Origin: Lycium barbarum
Lineage: Eukaryota > Streptophyta > Magnoliopsida > Solanales > Solanaceae
Length of the DNA stretch: 64,000 bases
NCBI RefSeq assembly: GCF_019175385.1
Contig: NC_083339.1
Location: 52,226,596 to 52,290,595 of the forward strand
Direction: 5' to 3'
Positions 10,341 to 19,849 of the stretch are shown here, one piece after another. The notes below the pieces were generated by a model that saw nothing but the letters and a program-made list of their open reading frames with translations, was not told the origin of the DNA and made no database searches. A program made the translations under genes and the position numbers. Every line of letters starts with the position of its first letter. Within the stretch, counting starts at the first letter, position 1.

Positions 10341-11803
10341 GACTTAGGCTTCATTTCACTTCATTTTCATCCATACACCTCAAGAGACTTTCTAGAACTC
10401 TCCAAATAATTCCTCCACAAGAATTCAAGAGAATTAAAGGGAACATCAAGACCAACAACACTAATTTCATGGAATCAAGGGTAAGAACTCAATAAAGGGT
10501 CATCTAAGTGAAGAAATTCCCAAGAAGGTGGGACTAGGGTTTTGGCTAAATGAAGTATTTCAACTTAAGGATTGCTCAACCATCATCCAAGGTAAGTTTC
10601 ATGATTATTCCATGTTGTTTGAAGTATTGGAAAGCTTAGACACTTGAAATGTAGAAGAACATAGAAATGGGTCATTATTGAGTGAATAGTGGCATGAATG
10701 AATGATAGTGGAATCGAACTATGAATATTGAAGTGTTGTGAGTACTAATACGTTATAAATGATGTTTTTATCATGAAACAAGCATTAAATGCATGAAAAT
10801 GCAAGGATGAGCTAGAAGTAGAAATAAGGGAAAATTGGAGGAAAATGGTGGATTTTGCCAAACGCACGTAAATGACGATTGTCGATTATGATATTGCGAA
10901 TAATAATATGAATATTGGGAGTTGATATAGAACGTGAGAAAAGTAGTATGAGCGAAGGAAGCGTTGTCCGACTTCCCCTAGAATTAGCGACACGTTCTTA
11001 TAGTCAGTTACTAATGTTGATACGAATTCTCTTATGAAGGTAATGACGTGATATCGACGGAGAACAAGTGAGTGGTAGTCTTAGCTAAACGACCAAGGTA
11101 TGTGAGGCTAGTCCTTCTTTCTAATGGCATGAATCCTTTAACTTGAATCCCTATTCCTTTCATGAGTTCTTGCATTCTAAGAAGTTAAAAGCTCATACTT
11201 ATGAATGTCTATATGAGATAAGTTATACGATATGATGACACTAGAATGATGGTGATTTTATTCCTTGCCTACACTCACCTTATGTACTAGTCCTTTCAAG
11301 GTGAGGCGGAATGTCCATGATGGTTCCATAATGTAATCGGGGGATCACGACCTTACGTCACCCCGATAGAGTAAAGTTGATCATGAGTCAAATATACGCA
11401 TTATGATAAGATAAGTATTTTATGATAAGCATATTACTATGAGCATTTACATTGAGCATGTCATGAGCATTTCACACCGGGCCTAGTTGGCCGGGCAGAC
11501 ACCGCTTCGGCGGGCGGCGATATGGATACACCAAGACCTACGGGCGTGGGCAGAAACCACTAGTGGACGGCATGAGATGGAACCCCGGACGCGGGAGGCC
11601 TGGACGCGGGCTAATATTATTGATTATCACACCGTTCCGACATGGACGGACAGCTTGCATATGATGCATACATGTTATGATGATGAGTATGAGTAAGATA
11701 ACATGCATTACTTCATTTATGATTATCAGTCAGATCCATATGTCTCATGTTGATGTTATTCCCATATTACTGATGTTTCCTTTCATTATGTACGCCTCTC
11801 ATA

Positions 11804-11862
11804 CTCGGTACAATATTCGTACTGACGTCCTTTCTTCGGACGCTGTGTTCATGCCCACAGGT
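11804..11862 (+). other. Three-hairpin block in A LTR2
   Basis: Hairpin 1 is CGGTAC/GTACTG (11806-11824), hairpin 2 is GTCC/GGAC (11827-11841), and hairpin 3 is CTGTG/CACAG (11843-11860). The block recurs at the equivalent place in LTRs S, B, C, D, F and X with paired changes in the stems. Confidence 0.6.
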
Positions 11863-12274
11863 AGACAATGAGGAGAGCTTGGCCCAGGTCCTGAGTAGCT
11901 GTAAGCTGATAGATAGCACTCCATTGTTCGGAGGTGCTTATGACTATTCTTTTGATGTACATTCATATAAGCATATTTTGGGCATGACAGAGTCTTGTTC
12001 CGTCCATGTATTCATTATGTTAGTAGAGGCTCGTAGATACGCAGTGTGGGTTAGATGGTCTCACTAGATGTTTTCATATGTATGTGTATTATTTTGATGG
12101 CCAAGGGGAAAATGTATATAAAGTATTTATATATTGATTAAATATGATTTTCCTACAATTGGTAAGTAAATTTGATAAAAGAGTATTAAATGAGCGAGAC
12201 CAGCAGTAGAGTAAGCGGTGCTCGGTAATTGCTATGGGTACCCGTCACGGCCCCTAGCTGGGTCGTGACAGAAG

Positions 12275-12286
12275 TGGTATCAGAGC
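12275..12286 (+). other. Primer-binding site of A2
   Basis: TGGTATCAGAGC, 4 nt after LTR2, complementary to initiator tRNA-Met. Confidence 0.95.
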
Positions 12287-12328
12287 AGTTCGCCCTAGGA
12301 AGTGTCTACGAGCCGTGTCTAGTAGAGC

Positions 12329-12367
12329 CTTGTTTATGGTGTGTTGCGCGCCACGCTAATAAACAAG
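12329..12367 (+). other. Leader hairpin with palindromic apical loop (A2)
   Basis: Outer stem CTTGTTTAT (12329-12337) with ATAAACAAG (12359-12367). Inner stem is 12338-12343 with 12352-12357. The apical loop is TT plus GCGCGC (12346-12351). It begins 43 nt after the primer site. Confidence 0.6.
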
Positions 12368-12475
12368 AGGCTACAGGGCATTTAGGAAAATGACCATCCT
12401 TCTTCTCATGAATCGTGCGATAGAGCCATGTCTAGGATTATATCATCCCTAAAAGTGCGTTTTCGTTTCAGAAAA

Positions 12476-13780
12476 ATGCCGCCGAAAGGAAAAGCAACAG
12501 CTGCCCAGAAAGGGAAAGCTACGACGATGAAGCGGGCAGAAAGGGAGCCTCCGGCGGGGGTAGAGGAAAGTGAATCGCAAAGTGAGGTCGTGCCCAATGT
12601 CGAAGAGCAGGGAGGAGCCTCAGCTCCGATTCCTTCACCGGGTGCTTCGGGTCAACAAGTGTCCGAGGCTATACACTTATTGACGCAGTTGGTTGCCGCT
12701 CAGGCACAACGACAGAATGCGGGCCCAAGTAATCGTTCAGCTAGTACAAGAGCCCGCGATTTCCTTACTCTAAATCCTCCAGAATTTTTTGGGTCGAAGC
12801 CGGATGAGGACCCACAAGGTTTTATCGATGAAATGCTGAGGACGTTAACACTTATGCATGCTTCTGAGACTGAATCTGTAGAGTTGGCCTCATATAGACT
12901 TCGCGACGTGGCGGTACTATGGTATAAGAATTGGGTGATAACAAGAGGGGAGAATGCACCACCTCCTGTGTGGCAAGAGTTTGTAGATGCCTTTATTCGT
13001 CACTACTTGCCACCTAAAGTCTGCCGAGCTAGAGCGGACAGGTTCTTGAATTTGAAACAGGGAAGCATGAGTGCCCGAGAGTAGAGTATGCAATTCAATT
13101 CATTGGCCCGGTATGCTCCGACTATGGTGGCTGACATGGGAGACCGAGTCTATAGATTTGTGAGTGGTTTAGGACCACACTTGTTCAGAGATTGCCTGAC
13201 AGCCTCTTTGCAAGACGGGATGGATATTTCCCGGATACAGGCCCATGCTCAGAACCTCGAGGAACTACAACGACAGTAGAGAAGTGATCGTGAGGGTGAC
13301 AGAAGACAAGGTAAGAGGGCTAGATCTATGGGGGAGAGCAGTGAGTACCGAGGGGGACTGAGACAGACATATTCTAGGCACTCAGGTCAGTCAGTGATTA
13401 GTGCACCTCCTAGATTCTCAGATAGGAGGGTTGAACGTTCTACTCAGTAAGGTCAGGGGCAGAGTTCGAGGGCCTCAGATTCACAGTCCAGGGGAGACTT
13501 TAGCCAGAGGAGACCTCCAGTGCCGCGGTGTAGCCAGTGTGGCAAATTACATTCCGGACAGTGTCGTCAGGGTTCGGATGCTTGTTATGCTTGCGGGCAA
13601 GTCGGTCACATGATGAGAGATTTCCCCTCAGCAAGAGATAGAGCTGGGACTCAGCCTACAGGTTCAGCAGCGGGTTCTTCTTCAGCACGCCAGACAGCAC
13701 AGACTCCTCAGACTGCAGCAGGTAGAGGCAGAGGTAGAGGGGGAGCATCTACTTCAGGTGCGGTTCAGCCCCGTGTGTAT
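12476..13780 (+). pseudogene. A2 gag region (capsid plus knuckle)
   Basis: Capsid motifs FGSKPDEDPQGFIDEML, ELASYRLRDVAVLWYKNW and RFLNLKQGSMSARE, then ARYAPTMVADMGDRVYRF. Stops interrupt it at 13082 (TAT to TAG), 13277 (CAG to TAG) and 13447 (TAA). The knuckle near 13583 reads [14 protein letters not shown]: the fourth zinc ligand Cys is Phe here but Cys in A1, so RNA binding would be impaired. The Gly/Arg-rich linker (GRGRGRGG) follows. Confidence 0.93.
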
Positions 13781-14420
13781 GCTTTAGCTGGGCGACAGGA
13801 TCTTGAGTGTTCCCCAGATGTTGTCACAGGTACCCTGACTATATTTTCCCGTGATGTATATGCTCTGATTGATCCGGGTTCTACCTTCTCATATATTACT
13901 CTGTATATCGCTGATTGTGTTGGGGTGAGACCTGAGCAAATTAAACCTTTCGAAGTATTCACTCCGGTTGGTGATCCCGTAATAGCGAGACAAGTATATA
14001 AGAACTGTGTGGTCATTATATGTGACCGTCAGACAAGGGCCGATCTAATTGAACTTGAGATGATAGATTTTGACGTAATTATGGGTATGGACTGGTTGGT
14101 ATCATGCAATGCTAATGTTTGTTCCCGGACAAAGGTAATTCGATTCCAATTTCCGGGAGAGCCCATACCCGAGTGGAAAGGTAATACAATTTCCCCAAAG
14201 GGTAGGTTTACTTCCTACCTTAAGGCGAGGAAGATGATAGCCAAGGGTTATATTTGTCATCTAGTTCGGGTTCATGACACGGAAGCGGAAGTGCCAACTT
14301 TCCAGTCTGTCCCGGTAGTGAATGAATTCCCAGATGTGTTTCCCGACGTGTTACCAGGCCTTCCTCCAGAAAGGGAGATCGACTTTGCTATTGATGTACT
14401 ACCAGACACCGAGCCTATTT
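13780..14420 (+). pseudogene. A2 aspartic protease region
   Basis: Active-site [11 protein letters not shown] (Asp at 13871), then [13 protein letters not shown] and the linker [21 protein letters not shown]. It continues in frame into RT. Proteases of this type mature the Gag-Pol polyprotein. No stop falls within this segment. Confidence 0.92.
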
Positions 14421-15060
14421 CTTTTCCTCCGTATCGGATGGCTCCAGCAGAACTGAAAGAGCTAAAAGCACAGCTAAAGGATTTACTTGAGAAGGGGTTT
14501 ATAAGGCCTAGTTCCTCACCATGGGGAGCACCAGTCTTGTTCGTAAGGAAGAAAGACGGATCGCTACGAATGTGCATCGACTACAGGCAGTTGAACAAAG
14601 TGACGGTGAAGAACAGTTATCCCCTTCCTAGAATCGATGACTTGTTCGATTAGTTGCAAGGTGCTAAATGGCTTTCCAAGATAGATCTGAGATCGGGTTA
14701 TCATCAGGTGAGAATTAGGGAGGCAGATATTCCCAAGACTGCCTTCAGGACAAGATATGGTCACTACGAGTTTCGAGTAATGTCGTTCGGGTTGACGAAT
14801 GCCCCGGCAGTGTTCATGAATTTAATGAATAATGTATTCAGGCCGTTCATGGACATTTTTGTGATAGTGTTCATCGACGATATTTTGGTGTACTCTCGCA
14901 CAGAATCAGAACATGCAGATCATCTAAGAATTGTTCTTGGCGTTCTTCGAGATCGAGAATTGTATGCAAAGTTTTCGAAGTGCGAGTTTTGGCTTAATTC
15001 TGTTGCATTCCTGGGTCATGTTATTTCAGATGATGGTGTTCGAGTTGACACTCAGAAAAT
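14421..15060 (+). pseudogene. A2 reverse transcriptase
   Basis: Motifs in order: [68 protein letters not shown] and the catalytic FIDDILVYS at about 14870. One nonsense change, CAG to TAG at 14651 ([11 protein letters not shown] in relatives), is the only break in the RT core. Confidence 0.95.
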
Positions 15061-15700
15061 AGAAGCTGTGAAGACTTGGCCAAGACCTACGACGCCTACA
15101 GAAGTTCGTAGTTTCCTTGGGTTAGCAGGATACTATGGACGATTTGTAGAGGGCTTCTCATCTATTTCAGCCCCATTGACAAAGTTAACCCAGAAGTCGG
15201 CTAAATTCCAATGGAGTGATGCCTGTGAGCGTAGCTTCCAAGATTTGAAAAACAGGTTGACCTCAGCGCCGGTGCTAACACTTCCAGAAGGATCAGATGG
15301 CTATGTAGTGTATTGTGACGCCTCTGGTGTGGGATTTGGATGTGTATTGATGCAGAATGGGAAAGTTATTGCATATGCTTCTAGACAGTTGCGAAAACAT
15401 GAACAGAATTACCCCACTCATGATCTTGAGCTAGCTGCGGTCATTCATACATTGAAAATATGGAGACACTACTTATATGGTGTGCACGTGCACATCTATA
15501 CGGATCACAAAAGCCTTCAATATATTTTCAAACAGAAGGAGTTGAACCTGCGGCAAAGGAGATGGTTGGAATTGCTGAAGAATTATGATGTGAACATTCT
15601 ATATCATCCAGGGAAGGCGAATGTAGTAGCAGATGCCCTTAGCCGCCGATCGATGGGTAGTTTATGTGGAGTTCCTTCGGAAAAGCGAGAAATGGTTCGT
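15061..15700 (+). pseudogene. A2 RNase H
   Basis: [17 protein letters not shown] connection, then [49 protein letters not shown] and [16 protein letters not shown]. No stop is seen in this segment. Confidence 0.94.
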
Positions 15701-15949
15701 GAAGTCCATCGGTTAGCAAGTCTCGGAGTACGGCCCATTGATTCAGGAGATGCAGGTATTAGCGTCAATGACCCCACAGTTTCATCATTGAATCTAGTAG
15801 TGAAGGAATGGCAATATGAAGATCCTCAGTTAAGCCAGTATCGAGATCTATCTCAGGAAAAGGAAGAGTCTCCATTCGAAGTCTCCATAGAAGGGGTTCT
15901 TAGATATCGAGGCCGGCTATGTGTACCGAATGTGGCAAACTTGCGGCAA

Positions 15950-17250
15950 CGGATTTTAGAAGAAGCACATTATTCCCGGTATTCTATTCATCCAGGTGCA
16001 ACCAAGATGTACCACGATCTCTGATTGGTATACTAGTGGGATGGCATGAAGCGAGACATAGCAGAATTTGTAGTACAGTGTCCGAATTGCCAGCAAGTGA
16101 AGGCCGAGCATCAAAAGCCAGGAGGGTTATTGCAAGCAATGGAAATTCCTACGTGGAAATGGGAAGAGATTAACATGGATTTTGTGGTAGGATTACCCCG
16201 TACGTGAGGGAAGTATGATTCTATATGGGTGATCGTGGATAGACTCACGAAAGCAGCTCATTTTCTCCCGTTAGAACCACATATTCAGCGGAGGATTATG
16301 CTCAATTGTATCTCAAGGAGATTGTACGACTTCACGGTATTCCTTTGGCCATTATCACAGACAGAGGGGCACAGTTCACAGCCAAGTTCTGGAAGTCCTT
16401 CCAAGAAGTTCTAGGTACCCAAGTTAAGGTCAGCACGGCGTTCCATCCGCAGACTGACGGACAAGCCGAGCGCACTATTCAGACCTTAGAGGATATGTTA
16501 CGGGCATGTGTATTGGACTTTGGCGGTAATTGGGATGAGCATTTGCCTCTTATTGAATTTGCCTATAATAACAGCTATCATTCCAACATTCAAATGACCC
16601 CGTATGAAGCCTTATATGGAAGAAAATGCAGATCTCCAATTGGATGGTTTGAAACCAGAGAAGTACAATTGATAGGCCCCGACATGATCCAACAAGCAGT
16701 TGAAAAGGTTAAAGTGATTCGAGACCGACTGTTAACAGCTCAAAGTCGCCAAATGTCTTATGCAGATAATCGCCGACGAGATTTGGAATTTCAGGTGGGC
16801 GATTGGGTGTTCCTGAAGGTATCGCCGATGAAGGGAGTGATGATATTTGGCAAGAAAGGAAAGCTAAGTCCCAGATATATCGGACCCTACCGTAGCATTC
16901 ACAAGGTGGGTCGAGTAGCCTACGAATTGGACTTGCCTTCAGAGCTCGAATTCGTGCATCCAGTATTCCATGTTTCGATGCTCCGCAAGTGTATTGGAGA
17001 CCCAACAAGAATAGTCCCGATTGATGATGTGCAAGTAACAGAGGAGCTAACATACGAGGAAATGCCCATTGCCATTTTGGATAGACAAGTACGAAGGCTT
17101 CGGAATAAAGAGGTTGCTTCAGTCAAAGTTCTATGGCGGAACAATAATCGGGAAGAAATGACTTGAGAAGCGGAGGAGAAGATGAAATCCATGTACCCCT
17201 ATTTGTTCCAATCCCCAGAAGAGATTCAAGATGAGATGTCGATGGTGTAA
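15950..17250 (+). pseudogene. A2 integrase with chromodomain
   Basis: HHCC finger ([18 protein letters not shown] ... CPNCQQVK), then the DDE core with NMDFVVG, ITDRGAQFT and DGQAERTIQTLEDML. The GPY/F module GKLSPRYIGPYRSIHKVG and the chromodomain AILDRQVRRLRNKEVASVKV follow. It is broken by stops at 16021, 16036, 16204 and 17164 and by one missing base near 16268. Confidence 0.94.
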
Positions 17251-17417
17251 GGTATGTATGTTTTAATTTTATGTTTTTGGTCGTGTGTGGCCATAAAAGT
17301 GTTGATGTTGTGATATAGCCCTGTGAGGCGAAGATATTGTGCGTTGTTGTAATGGAAAGGTAGTATCCAAATCACAAAGGAAACTCTGGCAAAAATTTTC
17401 CAGAATCCCCGAGTGTC

Positions 17418-17439
17418 GAACATTCGAGGACGAATGTTC
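17418..17439 (+). other. Pre-polypurine-tract hairpin (A2)
   Basis: GAACATTCG AGGA CGAATGTTC, identical to the A1 copy. Confidence 0.6.
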
Positions 17440-17440
17440 C

Positions 17441-17455
17441 AAAAGGGGGGAAGAA
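17441..17455 (+). other. Polypurine tract of A2
   Basis: AAAAGGGGGGAAGAA abutting the TG of LTR3. Confidence 0.92.
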
Positions 17456-19849
17456 TGTTACACCTCGGAAATTTCGCCGTACTTGTATGATGAGGTGAAT
17501 GATGAAAAATTGAGTGAATGATGTTTTATTAAGTCGGGAATGGCTAATTAAGAATTTTTGGAAATAAGAAAGTCGCGGATAATTTTTCAGCACAGTGGTC
17601 GTATATGGCACTATACGGCCCGTAAAGTGATTTGCGGACCGTATAGTGCAGTCGTCCTCCAGCTTGTCAAAAATCTCAACTTTCTGTAAATGTTGAATAT
17701 GGTTAAATACGACCCAGTTTACGCGTAAACTGGTTTACGGACCGTAAACCAGGTCGTAAACTGCCATGTCCACCAGCCAAACTTTCTGTTTTTGGAATGC
17801 TTAAAAACGACCACAGTGGACGGACCGTAAATCAAACTACGGTCCGTATATGGTGGTTTACGACCACTGTTCACCCCGACAAGAATTCATTAAAGATCAG
17901 ATTTTGTGATTTTAAAAAGGGACTTAGGCTTCATTTCACTTCATTTTCATCCATACACCTCAAGAGACATTCTAGAACTCTCCAAATAATTCCTCCACAA
18001 GAATTCAATAGAATTAAAGGGAACATCAAGACCAACAACACTAATTTCATGGAATCAAGGGTAAGAACTCAATAAAGGGTCATGTAAGTGAAGAAATTCC
18101 CAAGAAGGTGGGACTAGGGTTTTGGCTAAATGAAGTATTTAGACTTAAGGATTGCTCAACCATCATCCAAGGTAAGTTTCATGATTATTCCATGTTGTTT
18201 GAAGTATTGGAAAGCTTAGACACTTGAAATGAAGAAGAACATAGAAATGGGTCATTATTGAGTGAATAGTGGCATGAATGAATGATAGTGGAATCGAACT
18301 ATGAATATTGAAGTGTTGTGAGTACTAATACGTTATAAATGATGTTTTTATCATGAAACAAGCATTAAATGCATGAAAACGCAAGGAGGAGCTAGAAGTA
18401 GAAATAAGGGAAAATTGGAGGAAAATGGTGGATTTTGCCAAACGCACGTAAATGACGATTGTCGATTATGATATTGCGAATAATAATATGAATATTGGGA
18501 GTTGATATAGAACGTGAGAAAAGTAGTATGAGCGAAGGAAGCGTTGTCCGACTTCTCCTAGAATTAGCGACACGTTGTTATAGCCAATTACTAATATTGA
18601 TACGAATTCTCTTATGAAGGTAACGACGTGATATCGACGGAGAACAATTGAGTGATATCTTAGCTAAACGACCAAGGTATGTGAGGCTAGTCCTTCTTTC
18701 TAATGGCATGAATCCTTTAACTTGAATCCCTATTCCTTTCATGAGTTCTTGCATTCTAAGAAGTTAAAAGCTCATACTTATGAATGTCTGTATGAGATAA
18801 GTTATACGATATGATGACAGTAGAATGATGATGATGTTATTCCTTGCCTACACTCACCTTATGTACTAGTCCTTTCAAGGTGAGGCGGAATGTCCATGAT
18901 GGTTCCATAATGTAATCGGGGGATCACGACCTTACGTCACCCCGATAGAGTAAAGTTGATCATGAGTCAAATATACGCATTATGATAAGATAAGTATTTT
19001 ATGATAAGCATATTACTATGAGCATTTACATTGAGCATGTCATGAGCATTTCACACCGGGCCTAGTTGGCCGGGCAGACACCGCTTCGGCGGGCGGCGAT
19101 ATGGATACACCACGACCTACGAGCGTGGGCAGACACCACTAGTGGGCGGCATGAGATGGTACCCCGGACGCGGGAGGCCTGGACGCGGCCAAATATTATT
19201 GATTATCACACTGTTCCGACATGGACGGGCAGCTTGCATATGATGCATACATGTTATGATGATGAGTATGAGTAAGATAGCATGCATTACTTCATTTATG
19301 ATTATCAGTCAGATCCATATGTCTCATGTTGATGTTATTCCCATATTACTGATGTTTCCTTTCATTATGTACGCCTCTCATACTCGGTACAATATTCGTA
19401 CTGACGTCCTTTCTTCGGACGCTGTGTTCATGCCCACAGGTAGACAGGGAGGAGAGCTTGGCCCAGGTCCTCAGTAGCTGTCAGCTGATAGATAGCACTC
19501 CATTGTTCGGAGGTGCTTATGACTATTCTTTTGATGTACATTCATATATGCATATTTTGGGCATGACGGAGTCTTGTTCCGTCCATGTATTCATTATGTT
19601 AGTAGAGGCTCGTAGATACGCAGTGTGGGTTAGATGGTCTCACAAGATGTTTTCATATGTATGTGTATTATTTTGATGGCCAAGGGGCAAATGTATATAA
19701 AGTATTTATATTTTGATTAAATATGATTTTCCTACAATTGGTATGTAAAATTGATAAAAGAGTAATAAATGAGCGAGACCAGCAGTAGAGTAAGCGGTGC
19801 TCGGTAATTGCTCCGGGTACCCGTCGCGGCCCCTAGCTGGGTCGTGACA
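17456..19849 (+). repeat. Family A LTR3 (3' LTR of A2, 2394 bp)
   Basis: TGTTACACC ... GTCGTGACA, immediately followed by X-family sequence (CTTAGTCATAG) that is continuous in the uninterrupted X copy at 26781. This identifies the A array's insertion point; the left target duplication is outside the window. TATA-like box at 17911-17920, donor-like GTAAGT at 18172, three-hairpin block at 19383-19440. Confidence 0.96.

Larger units (their letters stand above)
9873..12270 (+). repeat. Family A LTR2 (complete, 2398 bp), shared by A1 and A2
   Basis: Starts TGTTACACC and ends GTCGTGACA. It has a polypurine tract on its left and a primer-binding site on its right, so it is at once the 3' LTR of A1 and the 5' LTR of A2. 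It contains a palindromic upstream region (10020-10290), a TATA-like box (10331), a donor-like GTAAGT (10592), the conserved block at 10957-10976 and the three-hairpin block at 11804-11862. At many sites where LTR1 and LTR3 agree, this copy differs. Confidence 0.96.
10592..12471 (+). other. Putative leader intron of A2 (donor in LTR, acceptor before gag)
   Basis: Donor CCAAG|GTAAGT at 10592 and acceptor CGTTTCAG| ending at 12471, 4 nt before the gag ATG at 12476. Splicing would remove 1880 nt holding the rest of the LTR, the primer site and the leader hairpin. Equivalent pairs are visible in B and X. The acceptor's pyrimidine tract is only moderate and no splicing evidence is available; an alternative donor GGTAAGAAC lies near 10480. 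Confidence 0.45.
12476..17250 (+). pseudogene. A2 gag-pol polyprotein (Tekay/Del-type chromovirus)
   Basis: One reading frame of about 1590 codons from the ATG at 12476 (MPPKGKATAAQKGKA) to the TAA at 17248-17250, the best-preserved polyprotein in the window. Domain positions by codon: capsid 95-263, zinc knuckle about 370, protease DPGST 466, RT FIDD about 799, RNase H active-site Asp about 948, integrase from about 1160, chromodomain last 60. It is inactivated by in-frame stops at 13082, 13277, 13447, 14651, 16021, 16036, 16204 and 17164, and by a 1-bp deletion near 16268. It carries no large deletion or insertion. The start was chosen over 12428 because it follows the conserved TTTCAG and matches the A1 and B gag starts. 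Confidence 0.95.
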
